From positions 1 through 42,848 of the forward strand of contig JAKLFM010000023.1 of assembly GCA_022711175.1 (NCBI GenBank): a stretch of 42,848 bases of DNA, given 5' to 3'. The position numbers were made by a program, and so were the translations under genes. The notes beneath the pieces were generated by a model. The model was not told the DNA's origin. It searched no databases and was given only the letters and a program-made list of their open reading frames with translations. Below, one piece after another: positions 24,201 through 33,419 of this stretch (its first letter is position 1; each line of letters opens with the position of its first letter). This DNA is from Bacteroidota bacterium. Its GTDB lineage: Bacteria; Bacteroidota; Bacteroidia; Bacteroidales; UBA4417.

Positions 24201-24725
24201 CTATTTCCGGCAGAAATATGTTCGAAATTCGTCGCTACCGGCTTCTTCGATATAATGGTCGAAACCTGTATTACTTACTTTTTCAATCAAAGGCATCGGA
24301 ATAAAGCCTGTAATGAGTTCAAAAATCTCGCCGGTTTCCATTGCATGTGTACGCGCAAGCACTTCGCTAAGCGGGTGTTCGCCGCGCGCAAGCATATCGC
24401 GTGCATCGAGCCGTTGTGTTATTTTAAACGGGTCGAGCCAAAGAGGAGGTGTATTCATTTTGTCGTGTTTGTTCATGTTATCATTGGTGATTTCCTGGCC
24501 TGCGGCTTTACGCAGGGTATTTATCAGCGTTTCGAGCGCCACGCCGCCTACGACTGACACTTGCTGAAGGGTTGCTATCCTGCCGACTGTCTTACGAAGA
24601 ATCGGATTCCTTAATAGTTCGTATTTGGGCGAAAGCCCGATAAGCGTTTGTTCGAGTTGCGGAAATTGGCTGAGCAACTCGCCGACTTTTGTAAGCGGAG
24701 TGATTTCCATTTTTATAGCCTGCAT
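24201..24725 (-). CDS. DUF1858-DUF2249 protein
   Basis: A 174-residue soluble protein with two domains. The N-terminal DUF1858 (about 7-75) has TKVGELLSQFPQLEQTLIGL and NPILRKTVGRIATLQQVS; the C-terminal DUF2249 (about 104-172) has LDARDMLARGEHPLSEVLAR, ETGEIFELITGFIPMPLIEK and a final FRTYFCRK. Both domains recur in iron-sulfur repair and nitrogen-oxide stress neighbourhoods (ScdA/Ric, DUF438, hemerythrin proteins). The start ATG directly follows the upstream stop (TAAATG, zero gap), so translation is coupled with the DUF438 gene. ATG at 24710 is an alternative start. Confidence 0.8.
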   Translation of the reverse strand: MQAIKMEITPLTKVGELLSQFPQLEQTLIGLSPKYELLRNPILRKTVGRIATLQQVSVVGGVALETLINTLRKAAGQEITNDNMNKHDKMNTPPLWLDPFKITQRLDARDMLARGEHPLSEVLARTHAMETGEIFELITGFIPMPLIEKVSNTGFDHYIEEAGSDEFRTYFCRK

Positions 24726-25958
24726 TTACTTGCCGTACGACAACAGTCTTTGTTCACCCTCAAGGGTGCGAAGTTCGGTAAGGTCCTGCGAAAACTCTAT
24801 TGTTCCCAGGTAATTGCCTTCGGTATCACGCAGGGGGAAATAGTTGATGTAGATAAACCTGGGTCCCATCTGTATCCAGAATGGCGCGCTGCTCTCTTTT
24901 CCACTTTTAAAATCGGCAAGTATTTGCTCAACTACATGCACGCTGTGAGGCGGATGGCACATACGCACATCGCGGCCTATGATGGCGCGGTTGCGGTCGA
25001 AAATACGGTGCCTTCCCTGGGTGAAAAATTTTACTTTATCGTTGCGGTCAACAAAAGTTACATCAATGGGCAGCGTATTCAGCAATACAGTAAGTTCATC
25101 AATGGTGAAGCTGCCGCTGGGCAGACGCACCGTTCCGTCGCCGGCAGCCTCTTTAAGTGATAAGGATGTTCCTCCGTTAGCAGGTTTCCATTCTGTTGAA
25201 GGATCGTAAAGACAATAACCTATTTCGTTGGTTTGCTGATATATCTCGTACCATTCGTCGTCGGTAAGTTCATCCATGGTCATGGGGAAAAGTATTTCTT
25301 CCTCTTTCATGATCATATCGGTAATAGCTTTTGCTGCAGGCTTCAGAAGTAGTTCGGCAAGTTGTTCCAGGTCGTTGATTTTAAGCCCACTGGCATGGAG
25401 TGCCTCGATCGATGATTTCAGCATTTCACGCACCTCGTCGTGCTTACCCCACATTACTTTTGGAGGACCTGTTATACCATGTTGCTCAAGGAAGGGAAAC
25501 AACAGGTTCTCCTTGCGGCGGTAATGTTTGTCAACATCCATAAGCAGGTTGAAGTGCTGCCTGATATCAGTAAGAAAACCCTCAACGGCTGCATCAGAAG
25601 CCGCCGGAACAGTGGACAGGATCAGGTTGAGTTTTAGGCAGACCTTTTCGAGTTCACGATTCTCCTTTTTAAAGGTGTCAACAGGATGCCCGGCAGGAAT
25701 GGCCCTGGCGCCCGACTGATCAATCTGACCATCGAGAACCTGCGTGTGAATGTCGCAGAACTTCAAAACCTCTTCGGCAGGCAATCCTTCATTAATGAGT
25801 TGCTGTTCCACTTCAACCACTTCGTCGTATGGGATACCTTTAAGCAGGTTTAGTAGTTGCTGGCGCACTGCTTCGGGAGCTTCGCCACCGTGAAGCTGCA
25901 GGATCATGTGTTTGAGCAGTTCTTTTCGTTGGGCTGAGTTATTGATTAATTCGCTCAT
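24726..25958 (-). CDS. DUF438-hemerythrin-PAS protein
   Basis: A 410-residue sensor-like protein. DUF438 occupies about 10-75 (LHGGEAPEAVRQQLLNLLKG, ending near CDIHTQVLDG). A hemerythrin-like di-iron four-helix region covers about 95-240, with DVDKHYRRKENLLFPFLEQHG, WGKHDEVRE and KEEEILFPM providing likely His/Glu ligands. A C-terminal PAS domain (about 285-405) contains VTFVDRNDKVKFFTQGRHR and GRDVRMCHPPHSVHVVEQIL. Such proteins are thought to sense oxygen, nitric oxide or redox state; no output domain is attached. It is first in a two-gene operon, with a perfect -7 box at 26040-26047 and a leader of about 75 nt. Confidence 0.87.
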   Translation of the reverse strand: MSELINNSAQRKELLKHMILQLHGGEAPEAVRQQLLNLLKGIPYDEVVEVEQQLINEGLPAEEVLKFCDIHTQVLDGQIDQSGARAIPAGHPVDTFKKENRELEKVCLKLNLILSTVPAASDAAVEGFLTDIRQHFNLLMDVDKHYRRKENLLFPFLEQHGITGPPKVMWGKHDEVREMLKSSIEALHASGLKINDLEQLAELLLKPAAKAITDMIMKEEEILFPMTMDELTDDEWYEIYQQTNEIGYCLYDPSTEWKPANGGTSLSLKEAAGDGTVRLPSGSFTIDELTVLLNTLPIDVTFVDRNDKVKFFTQGRHRIFDRNRAIIGRDVRMCHPPHSVHVVEQILADFKSGKESSAPFWIQMGPRFIYINYFPLRDTEGNYLGTIEFSQDLTELRTLEGEQRLLSYGK

Positions 25959-26039
25959 GATGTGTTATTTTTTAAACGATTGTTTATCAGGCGTTAAAGT
26001 TGTGATTCAACATCTATTGTTATTTAGATTAAATCAATG

Positions 26040-26047
26040 CAAAGATA
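26040..26047 (-). promoter_or_regulatory. Bacteroidota -7 box for the DUF438 operon
   Basis: Reverse strand TATCTTTG followed by C, a perfect TAnnTTTG match, 81 nt before the ATG at 25958. It lies in the 218-base divergent spacer shared with the gene at 26177. The spacer is AT-rich but I see no convincing regulator box. Confidence 0.6.
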
Positions 26048-26143
26048 TATAATAATTCAGGAACTCAATTACCTAAATAAAAAAAATATAGATCAGCATC
26101 CAAAAAGTTTGGAGAATTGTTTAAAAAGGCATGAACATATTCG

Positions 26144-26151
26144 TACATTTG
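26144..26151 (+). promoter_or_regulatory. Bacteroidota -7 box for the gene at 26177
   Basis: TACATTTG, a perfect TAnnTTTG match, 25 nt before the ATG at 26177. Confidence 0.55.
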
Positions 26152-26176
26152 TATAACAAACCAAATACCAATAATC

Positions 26177-26860
26177 ATGAAAAACCTAACGATTTTAATG
26201 TTGATTGTGGTTCTTCCTCTTATAGCAATATCGCAGGATTGCGGATATTATAACTATAAGAAAGGCGCCATAATGGGCTATCAGCAATTCGACGGGAAAG
26301 GGAAGCTCACCGGTTCGTCGCGGCTTACTTTCCTTGATATTTATAATGACGGCGATGCCCTGGTGTACAAAGTGCGCAACGAAACCACGTCGGAAAGCAG
26401 CAAACAGCAGCCAAACACCATTGAGTACGAAATGCGCTGCCAGAACGGTGAGTTCCATATAGATATGGCAAGCATGATGGACCCAAACACAGCGGCAAGT
26501 TTTGGATCAGACATAAAAGTTACGAGCACCAACCTGTCGTATCCTTCGTCGCTGGCAGTTGGGCAAACGCTGCCCGATGCCAGTTACAGTATCAGTTCCG
26601 AAACGCAGGGAGTTACTGTACTGTCGATGACCATCGATGTTACGAACCGTGTTGTTGCTGCCGAGGAATCGGTAACAGTTCCGGCCGGTACCTTTAATTG
26701 TTATAAAATCACCTATAATGTTGACACTAAGATGCTCTTCAAAATCAGTGCAACAGCAGCCGTATGGATGACCAAAGGCGGCGGTATGGTGAAAACGGAG
26801 ACTTACGACAAGAAGGGAAAACTAACCTCTTCAATGGTGCTGAGCGAACTAAAGCAATAA
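26177..26860 (+). CDS. Secreted DUF3108/TapB-like protein
   Basis: A 227-residue exported protein. It has a cleavable signal peptide (MKNLTILMLIVVLPLIAISQ) and a beta-rich body with the recognisable VTVPAGTFNCYKITY (about 166-180) and VWMTKGGGMVKTETYD segments of DUF3108-like lipid-binding-type barrels. Function is unknown; some members are secreted lipocalin-like proteins. It has its own -7 box and is divergent from the DUF438 operon. Confidence 0.78.
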   Translation: MKNLTILMLIVVLPLIAISQDCGYYNYKKGAIMGYQQFDGKGKLTGSSRLTFLDIYNDGDALVYKVRNETTSESSKQQPNTIEYEMRCQNGEFHIDMASMMDPNTAASFGSDIKVTSTNLSYPSSLAVGQTLPDASYSISSETQGVTVLSMTIDVTNRVVAAEESVTVPAGTFNCYKITYNVDTKMLFKISATAAVWMTKGGGMVKTETYDKKGKLTSSMVLSELKQ

Positions 26861-26930
26861 CGCGCGCGAAACATTTACGTTTCATCGCTGTTGAAACCGA
26901 ATGCAGTGCACTGGCAGGTAAAAATTACCG

Positions 26931-26938
26931 ACCTTTGC
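26931..26938 (+). promoter_or_regulatory. Possible -7 box for the VWA-like gene
   Basis: GACCTTTG followed by CA, one mismatch to TAnnTTTG, 22 nt before the TTG start at 26961. Confidence 0.3.
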
Positions 26939-26960
26939 ACTGTTTTTTTAGTAAAATAAG

Positions 26961-29048
26961 TTGAAGCTTTCGTTGACCACAGCTTTGCCCTGGTGGCTTG
27001 TTATATTCTGCATTGCGGCTGGAGCCGGCATAGCCGCTATTCTGTATTATCGTGACAAGCAAAGCGACTTTAACCTGAAAACCAGGAAAACACTTGCGCT
27101 TCTCCGTGGATTGGTAATCTCGTTGACAGCATTTCTGTTGCTTTCACCAATGGTTAAAACAACGGTGAGGCGAGTTGAGAAACCAATTGTAGTGCTGGCT
27201 TTGGATAATTCGCAGTCAATCGTAATTGGCAGGGATTCATCTTATTACAAGGGCGAGTTCATGGAGAGATGGAGGTCGCTTGCCGAAGGTCTCTCTAAGG
27301 AATACGACATCAAGGCATACAACTTCTCTGATAATGTAACTTCCGGTATTGAAGGAGATTACAGGGGGAAGCAAACGGATATAAGCCAGGTTTTTGATGA
27401 AATTAATACCAGGTTTGCCAACCGGAATCTTGCCGCGGTTGTATTGGCTAGCGACGGACTGATTAATAAAGGAAACGATCCTTTGTATGCAGCCGAAAAA
27501 ACATCGTACCCGGTTATAACCGTTGCAATGGGCGATACAAGCCAGTACAGGGATTTGCTGATCAGCCGCGTTGTGTTTAACCAGATTGCTTACCTCGGTA
27601 ATGAATTTCCGGTTGAGATTTCAATTTCAGCCTTCAAATGCAAAGGCAATGCTGCTGTATTGTCAGTTGCTGATGAGACCGGAAACCTGTTGAGCGAACA
27701 GGTTGGTATTGGCTCTGACGAGTTTACAACTACAAAGCAAATCAAACTGAAGGCATCAAAACCGGGGATGCTGCATTTCAGGATCAGTGTTACAGCAATA
27801 CCGGGCGAAATCAGCCATGTTAATAATATCCGCGATATTTTTATAGAAGTTTTGGACGACCGTCAGAAGATATTGATTGTGTCGGCTTCACCTCATCCCG
27901 ATATAGCTGCTCTGAGCCAGGCTGTTGAATCGAATCCCGATTTTGAAGTGGTTCAGCGCAAGGCTGATGAAGAGGCAGAAGACCTGCAGAAGTTTGATCT
28001 TGTGATTTTTCACCAGATACCTTCCATGTCGAATACAGGCGTTCAGTTACTTGAAAAGTGCATACAACTGAAAATACCTGCTTTATATATACTTGGAAAA
28101 CAATCGAATATACCCGTTTTCAATCAGCTGAAGGGCGGACTGTCAATAAGCCAGTCAAATGCTTCAGGTGATGAGGCTTATGCTGTTATCAACAATGATT
28201 TTCCATTGTTCTCGCTTAGCGGGGAAGTAGCCAAACTTGTTCCTCAAATGCCTCCACTTGCGGTTCCTTTCGGGCAATACCAGGAGGCAAATGCATCTGA
28301 AGTTCTTATGTACCAGAGGATAGGATCGGTGGCGACCAGGCAGCCGCTTATACTATTCAACCAGGGGCTCGAAACAAAAACAGGGATTATTGCAGGGGAA
28401 GGATTGTGGCGCTGGCGTATTGATTGTTTCAGGCAATCAGGTTCTCACAGGGCATTTGATGAGCTTATATCACGAATGGTTCAGTACCTGGCCGTAAAAT
28501 CAGATAAAAGCCGTTTCAGAATTTCCGGTAAGAAAAAATATCCGGAAAACGAACAGGTTACCTTCGAAGCCGAGCTCTACAATAAAAGCTATGAGTTGAT
28601 CAACACCCCTGAGGTAAAACTGGTTATTATCGACTCGGCAAACCGGGTTTTTCCATTTGCTTTTTCGCGCACTGACAATGCATACTCACTCAATGCCGGA
28701 AGTTTTGCCCCGGGCCTATACCAGTACGAAGCAACTGCAGTAATTGAGAATGAGGTCATGAAACGTAAAGGCGGGTTTATGGTAATGCCTATAAATGTTG
28801 AAATGCTTCACACTGTTGCCAACCATAATTTATTGTACAACCTTGCCTCGCAACACAGCGGGAAAATGTTTTATCCTGCGCAACTCGATCAAATTTCAGG
28901 TTACCTCAAAGGCAGAGAGGACATAAAAAGCGTGTCGTACAGCGAAAAACGATATTCTGATCTTGTCAACATGTGGTGGGTGCTTTCGCTTATAATTCTG
29001 TTGCTGGGTGTTGAGTGGCTCATCAGAAAAAGGGCAGGAAGTTACTGA
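26961..29048 (+). CDS. VWA-like membrane protein
   Basis: A 695-residue protein with two N-terminal transmembrane helices (about 10-28 and 45-63), a large periplasmic region and one C-terminal helix (about 671-688). The part after the first helices has VVLALDNSQSIVIGRDSSYY (about 76-95; the DxSxS metal-site pattern of von Willebrand A domains) and AAVVLASDGLINKGN (about 153-167). Bacteroidota encode many such proteins; some resemble BatA/BatB stress proteins. The start is TTG at 26961, because the sequence opens directly into the first helix. Function is unknown. The M48 protease gene follows after about 40 bases, so the two may form an operon. Confidence 0.78.
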   Translation: MKLSLTTALPWWLVIFCIAAGAGIAAILYYRDKQSDFNLKTRKTLALLRGLVISLTAFLLLSPMVKTTVRRVEKPIVVLALDNSQSIVIGRDSSYYKGEFMERWRSLAEGLSKEYDIKAYNFSDNVTSGIEGDYRGKQTDISQVFDEINTRFANRNLAAVVLASDGLINKGNDPLYAAEKTSYPVITVAMGDTSQYRDLLISRVVFNQIAYLGNEFPVEISISAFKCKGNAAVLSVADETGNLLSEQVGIGSDEFTTTKQIKLKASKPGMLHFRISVTAIPGEISHVNNIRDIFIEVLDDRQKILIVSASPHPDIAALSQAVESNPDFEVVQRKADEEAEDLQKFDLVIFHQIPSMSNTGVQLLEKCIQLKIPALYILGKQSNIPVFNQLKGGLSISQSNASGDEAYAVINNDFPLFSLSGEVAKLVPQMPPLAVPFGQYQEANASEVLMYQRIGSVATRQPLILFNQGLETKTGIIAGEGLWRWRIDCFRQSGSHRAFDELISRMVQYLAVKSDKSRFRISGKKKYPENEQVTFEAELYNKSYELINTPEVKLVIIDSANRVFPFAFSRTDNAYSLNAGSFAPGLYQYEATAVIENEVMKRKGGFMVMPINVEMLHTVANHNLLYNLASQHSGKMFYPAQLDQISGYLKGREDIKSVSYSEKRYSDLVNMWWVLSLIILLLGVEWLIRKRAGSY

Positions 29049-29089
29049 TTCAAATGAGTTGAATTTATGAGGTTTGAAAGGTGCAAATT

Positions 29090-30331
29090 ATGACAGCTCA
29101 ATCACTCTTTGTGGTTATTATTGTGATCCTGGTTGCCGGGTTTATGTTTAATCAGGCACTAAGCTACCTGAATTTTTCATGGACGGGTAAAATGTTGCCC
29201 GAAATACTTTCGGGAATCTATGATGATAAACAATACAGGCAACAACAGGAATATCAGCGTGTTAATTATCGGTTTGGAGTCATTACGGGTTTATTCTCCT
29301 TCTTACTTATAATGACAATGCTGCTTACCGGTGGTTTTGCGATACTGGATGAGTGGGTGCGCACCGTGAGCGATTCGCCGGTTTGGCAGGCAATCCTGTT
29401 TTTCGGAATACTTGGATTAGCAAGCGATTTCCTGTCTGTGCCTTTCGATGTTTACGATACGTTTGTGATTGAGCAGAAGTTTGGTTTCAATACCTCAACT
29501 GTAAAAATTTACATACTTGATAAGCTAAAAGGATGGTTGCTTGCGGGTATCATAGGCGGGGGATTACTTGCGCTGATCGTTTGGATTTATGGAAAAACAG
29601 GCAATATGTTCTGGATTTACGTTTGGGGAGTAATTACCTTTTTCACAGTTTTTATCAACTATTTCTATACTGTTCTGATATTGCCGCTTTTTAACAAACT
29701 TACACCACTTCATGAAGGTGAACTGCGTGATGCCATCAATGCGTTTGCGCTGAAAACCGGTTTCGGACTGAAGAATATATATACCATGGATGGCTCCAAA
29801 CGGTCAACGAAGGGAAATGCTTATTTTTCAGGCTTTGGGAAACAGAAAAAGATAGTGCTTTATGATACCCTCATTGCAGAGCAAACTACTGATGAACTGG
29901 TAGCTGTTCTTGCACATGAAATGGGACATTACAAACACAAGCATATTACTAAGGGTTTGATAATAAGCATCATACATACAGGGGTGTTGCTCTTTATCTT
30001 CTCTTTGATAGCCGGGAACCCTTTGCTCAACGAGGCACTTGGAGCCGGCATGCCCGGCTTTCACCTTGGATTGCTGACATTTGGAATACTCTATAGCCCT
30101 GTTTCGGAGTTGCTGGGTATTGCCATGAATGTCGTTTCGCGCAGACATGAGTTCCAGGCCGATGCATATGCAGCTAAATATCATAGCAGCAGATGTTTGC
30201 AGGAAGCGTTGAAGAAACTGGCATCGAAAAACCTGTCGAATCTTATGCCGTATCCCGCCTACGTTTTTGTTCATTATTCGCATCCTCCGCTTGTTGCAAG
30301 GTTACAGGCATTGCAAAAATTTTCAACCTAG
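29090..30331 (+). CDS. M48 (Ste24-type) membrane zinc metalloprotease
   Basis: A 413-residue membrane protease. Several transmembrane segments surround the zinc site HEMGH (His276 and His280, in AHEMGHYKHKH), with the third ligand Glu in RRHEFQADAYA (about 353). The preceding FSGFGKQKKIVLYDTLI (about 246-262) is diagnostic of Ste24/CAAX protease 1 homologs. Since bacteria lack CAAX prenylation, the job is probably turnover of membrane or misfolded proteins. I prefer ATG at 29090 to GTG at 29081. Confidence 0.92.
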   Translation: MTAQSLFVVIIVILVAGFMFNQALSYLNFSWTGKMLPEILSGIYDDKQYRQQQEYQRVNYRFGVITGLFSFLLIMTMLLTGGFAILDEWVRTVSDSPVWQAILFFGILGLASDFLSVPFDVYDTFVIEQKFGFNTSTVKIYILDKLKGWLLAGIIGGGLLALIVWIYGKTGNMFWIYVWGVITFFTVFINYFYTVLILPLFNKLTPLHEGELRDAINAFALKTGFGLKNIYTMDGSKRSTKGNAYFSGFGKQKKIVLYDTLIAEQTTDELVAVLAHEMGHYKHKHITKGLIISIIHTGVLLFIFSLIAGNPLLNEALGAGMPGFHLGLLTFGILYSPVSELLGIAMNVVSRRHEFQADAYAAKYHSSRCLQEALKKLASKNLSNLMPYPAYVFVHYSHPPLVARLQALQKFST

Positions 30332-30410
30332 GTTAAGTATTAATAATCAGCTGTTTGCCATAAATATTCCTGTCATCAGAGTTCATACGGACCCGGGTTT
30401 TATTTTTGGC

Positions 30411-30418
30411 TACCTTTG
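30411..30418 (+). promoter_or_regulatory. Bacteroidota -7 box for the penicillin-binding protein
   Basis: TACCTTTG followed by CA, the most common form of TAnnTTTG, 29 nt before the ATG at 30448. It excludes the TTG start at 30406. Confidence 0.6.
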
Positions 30419-30447
30419 CAAATCATTTCGCCAAAACTATTCCACTC

Positions 30448-32802
30448 ATGCATATTGCCAATCCTGATCGTCGTTTGCCGGTTATCAGCAAGTTGCGACG
30501 CCTGTTATTAAGGATATGGAAGGCTGTTGCTGACTTTTTCAGGATGCCGGCTGATACCCCTTTCTGGATCAGGGGCATGGTGATCACTATCTATCTTTTT
30601 GCACTTCTCATTTTGTTTATCCTGATGGTCGATGTCAACTTCCTGGGTATTTTCGGGAGTTCACCCAATATTCGTGAGCTCAGAAATCCGCCCATGAGCA
30701 TTACTTCGGAGTTGATTTCGGCTGATGGTAAACTGCTTGGGCGTTACTATACCGAAGACCGCACGCCTGTTGAGTATAAAGACCTCCCGCAGAACCTTAT
30801 TGATGCCCTGATTGCTACTGAAGATGTGAGATTTTACAAGCATCACGGTATTGATACAAAGGCTACTATAGCAGCATTATGGTCAACAGTGAAAGGCGAC
30901 CGGCGGGGAGGCAGCACCATAACACAGCAATTGGTAAAAAACCTGTTTAAAACGCGATCCGATTATTCAACCGGCATCACTGGTAAAATTCCGGGACTCT
31001 CTACGTTGGTTTATAAAATGAAGGAGTGGATTAATGCGCTCAAAATTGAAAGCTACTACTCAAAGGAGGAAATTATTACCCTGTACCTGAATACGGTGGA
31101 TTTTGGCAACAAAGCTTTTGGCATCAACTCAGCATCATCAGCATACTTCAACTGCCGCCCTATTGATCTAAAAGTCAATCAATCAGCATTGCTTATCGGT
31201 GTGCTTAAAGCACCGTCATATTTCAGCCCGGTAGCCAATCCCGGCAATGCGACCAACCGAAGAAACCAGGTTTTCGCCCAACTTCACCGTTATGGTTTCA
31301 TCAATGAGGCGGCTAAAGACTCACTTACACAATTGCCTCTGGGTGTTCATTTTAAACGAAGAAACAGGAAAAGTGATGGTGCTTCCTATATGCGCGACGC
31401 TGTAGCAAGGTCGTTGCAGCAATGGAGCCGCGAAACCGGTTATGACATTTGGTCAGATGGCCTTAAGATCTATACGTCAATCGACTCACGCATGCAGGAG
31501 TATGCCGAAAAGTCCATGGCTGAGCATCTGCAACGGCTTCAACAGGTATTCAACCGTGGTGGCTCTTCAGTGGTTGTTCCGTGGATTGACGACAAAGGCA
31601 GAGAAGACCTGGGGTATTTTCTTAAGCTTGCCGATAACATTCCGTCAATCAAGAATGCCATAGCTAGATACGGTTCTGACCAGGATTCGCTCAGATATTA
31701 CCTCAAAAAGCCGCACCATATGCAGGTTTTTACCTGGAGAGGTGTTCGCGATACTTCCATGAGTACTATTGATTCAATAAAGCATTACAAAAGGTTTTTT
31801 CAATGTGGATTTATAGCCATGGAGCCTGCCAACGGGTATGTGAAAGCCTGGGTGGGAGGCATCAACTACAGTTATTTCAAGTATGATCATGTGAATCAAT
31901 CGAAACGCCAACCGGGTTCGCTGTTTAAAGGCTTTGTATATTCTGCTGCTTTTGATAACGGTTTTGGGCCTTGCGATAAGATGACCGATAAACCTGTTTC
32001 GATAAAATATACCGAGGGTGGCGTTGCGAAGGAGTGGAAACCGCAAAATGTTGATCGCAGCCACAGCGGAACGATGACCCTGAAACATGCTTTTGCACGA
32101 TCGGTTAATTCAATTGCGGTGCAGCTTACTGCCGCATTTGGCTGGAAAAAAGTGATTGAAAGGGCGCAAGTACTTGGTATTAAATCGGAACTGGCCGATG
32201 TACCTGCGGTATGCCTTGGGTCAAGCGATGTGTCGTTGGAGGAGATCGTCGGCGCGTACTGCAGTTTTGTCAACGATGGATATCGTGTTGATCCTGTGCT
32301 TGTTACACGCATCGAAGACAAAAACGGGAAAGTAATATATGAAGCTGAGCAACCGAAGAAAAGAGCTATTTCGAGCGAAAATGCCTTCCTGATGACCACC
32401 ATTCTGCGAGCCGGATTAACTGAACCCGGAGGTACCCCGCAAGGACTTTTTGAACATGATATTTTTCGGTTCAACACTGATTTTGGCGGCAAAACAGGTA
32501 CATCAAACGATTACGCCGATGGCTGGTTTATTGGTGTCACACCTGCACTGGTAGGCGGCTGCTGGGTTGGCAACGACGATCGCTCCATTCATTTTAAAAC
32601 ATCCCAGGTGGGCGAAGGGTTGCGAACAGCAATGCCGGTTTACGGCAAGTTTATGGAAAAGGTGCTCCGGGATGAAAGTATGAAGAAATACCGCCGGCGT
32701 TTCGAAAAGCCAGCAGTACCGGTTTCAAAAACTTACGACTGCAGAACTATCCTTCCGAAAGCCGATTCGCTCACAATTGCAACTGATTCAATCATCGAAT
32801 AA
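30448..32802 (+). CDS. Class A penicillin-binding protein (PBP1A-type)
   Basis: A 784-residue bifunctional peptidoglycan synthase. A cytoplasmic tail and one transmembrane helix (about 44-66) precede the GT51 glycosyltransferase domain (ATEDVRFYKHHG about 113-124, GGSTITQQLVKNLF about 152-165), which polymerises lipid II. The transpeptidase domain has the SxxK motif with catalytic Ser491 (PGSLFKGF), SxN at 552-554 (SVN) and KTG at 682-684 (GKTGTSNDYADGWFIG). The start is ATG at 30448, as a -7 box lies just upstream inside the longer open frame. Confidence 0.93.
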   Translation: MHIANPDRRLPVISKLRRLLLRIWKAVADFFRMPADTPFWIRGMVITIYLFALLILFILMVDVNFLGIFGSSPNIRELRNPPMSITSELISADGKLLGRYYTEDRTPVEYKDLPQNLIDALIATEDVRFYKHHGIDTKATIAALWSTVKGDRRGGSTITQQLVKNLFKTRSDYSTGITGKIPGLSTLVYKMKEWINALKIESYYSKEEIITLYLNTVDFGNKAFGINSASSAYFNCRPIDLKVNQSALLIGVLKAPSYFSPVANPGNATNRRNQVFAQLHRYGFINEAAKDSLTQLPLGVHFKRRNRKSDGASYMRDAVARSLQQWSRETGYDIWSDGLKIYTSIDSRMQEYAEKSMAEHLQRLQQVFNRGGSSVVVPWIDDKGREDLGYFLKLADNIPSIKNAIARYGSDQDSLRYYLKKPHHMQVFTWRGVRDTSMSTIDSIKHYKRFFQCGFIAMEPANGYVKAWVGGINYSYFKYDHVNQSKRQPGSLFKGFVYSAAFDNGFGPCDKMTDKPVSIKYTEGGVAKEWKPQNVDRSHSGTMTLKHAFARSVNSIAVQLTAAFGWKKVIERAQVLGIKSELADVPAVCLGSSDVSLEEIVGAYCSFVNDGYRVDPVLVTRIEDKNGKVIYEAEQPKKRAISSENAFLMTTILRAGLTEPGGTPQGLFEHDIFRFNTDFGGKTGTSNDYADGWFIGVTPALVGGCWVGNDDRSIHFKTSQVGEGLRTAMPVYGKFMEKVLRDESMKKYRRRFEKPAVPVSKTYDCRTILPKADSLTIATDSIIE

Positions 32803-32847
32803 TAAACAGAGAAAATAATTCATTCATCACTAAAGTCAGATAATAAC

Positions 32848-33354
32848 ATGCAAATTGAAAAAAATACTGTGGTTTCGTTAAGCTACACATTGAAAAACGA
32901 TAATGCTGAAGGCCCGGTAATTGAAGTAGCTAAAGAAACTGATCCGCTGGTTTTCCTTTATGGAGCAGGTAATATGTTGCCGCGTTTTGAGCAAAACCTC
33001 TCGAATCTGAAAAAAGGCGATGCTTTTGAGTTCAGGCTCGAAAGTACCGATGCCTACGGCGAACATGATCCAAGCGCTATTATTGATCTTAATATTGATA
33101 TTTTCAAAATGGACGGCAAACTGGATGAGGAAATGCTTGCCATCGGTAATATGATCCCGATGCGTGATTCCGAAGGGCATATGTTACAAGGCAGGGTAGT
33201 AAGCGTTTCGCCTACAGCCGTAAAAATGGATTTTAACCATCCCATGGCCGGTCAGAACCTTCATTTTACAGGCTCAATTCTCGACGTAAGAAAAGCAACG
33301 GATGAAGAGATCAGCCATGGCCATGTGCACGGACATGGTGGCCATGCGCACTAA
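32848..33354 (+). CDS. SlyD-like FKBP-type peptidyl-prolyl isomerase
   Basis: A 168-residue SlyD-type FKBP. The N-terminal half has the FKBP strand VVSLSYTLK and FLYGAGNMLPRFEQNLSNLKKGD (about 31-53), interrupted by the insert-in-flap chaperone domain (about 70-125, AIGNMIPMRDSEGHMLQGRV) and resumed by KMDFNHPMAGQNLHF. The tail is histidine-rich (GHVHGHGGHAH), like the metal-binding tail of E. coli SlyD. It catalyses prolyl isomerisation and acts as a chaperone; nickel binding is inferred from the His tail. It begins 45 bases after the PBP gene without a visible -7 box. Confidence 0.94.
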   Translation: MQIEKNTVVSLSYTLKNDNAEGPVIEVAKETDPLVFLYGAGNMLPRFEQNLSNLKKGDAFEFRLESTDAYGEHDPSAIIDLNIDIFKMDGKLDEEMLAIGNMIPMRDSEGHMLQGRVVSVSPTAVKMDFNHPMAGQNLHFTGSILDVRKATDEEISHGHVHGHGGHAH

Positions 33355-33395
33355 TCATTCATACTGACTACGTTTATTTTCAGGTATTCCCGATC

Positions 33396-33413
33396 TTTCC
33401 CGCTAACGGGAAA
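33396..33413. other. Short perfect hairpin between converging genes
   Basis: TTTCCCG, a 4-base loop and CGGGAAA form a perfect 7-bp stem between the ends of the SlyD and DUF5362 genes. It lacks a T run after the stem on either strand, so intrinsic termination is uncertain. Confidence 0.4.
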
Positions 33414-33419
33414 AAGAAA

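Noticed and set aside
25999..26011. Short inverted repeat GTTG-N5-CAAC and a nearby AT-rich palindrome in the DUF438 spacer as an FNR/CRP-type operator
   Set aside because: Arms are only 4-5 bases and match no consensus well; in AT-rich sequence such repeats occur by chance.
29828..30283. Reverse open frame of 151 codons
   Set aside because: Antisense to the M48 protease gene, whose HEMGH site is intact.
33396..33413. Perfect hairpin as intrinsic terminator of slyD or the DUF5362 gene
   Set aside because: No T run follows the stem on either strand, so listed only as a hairpin.
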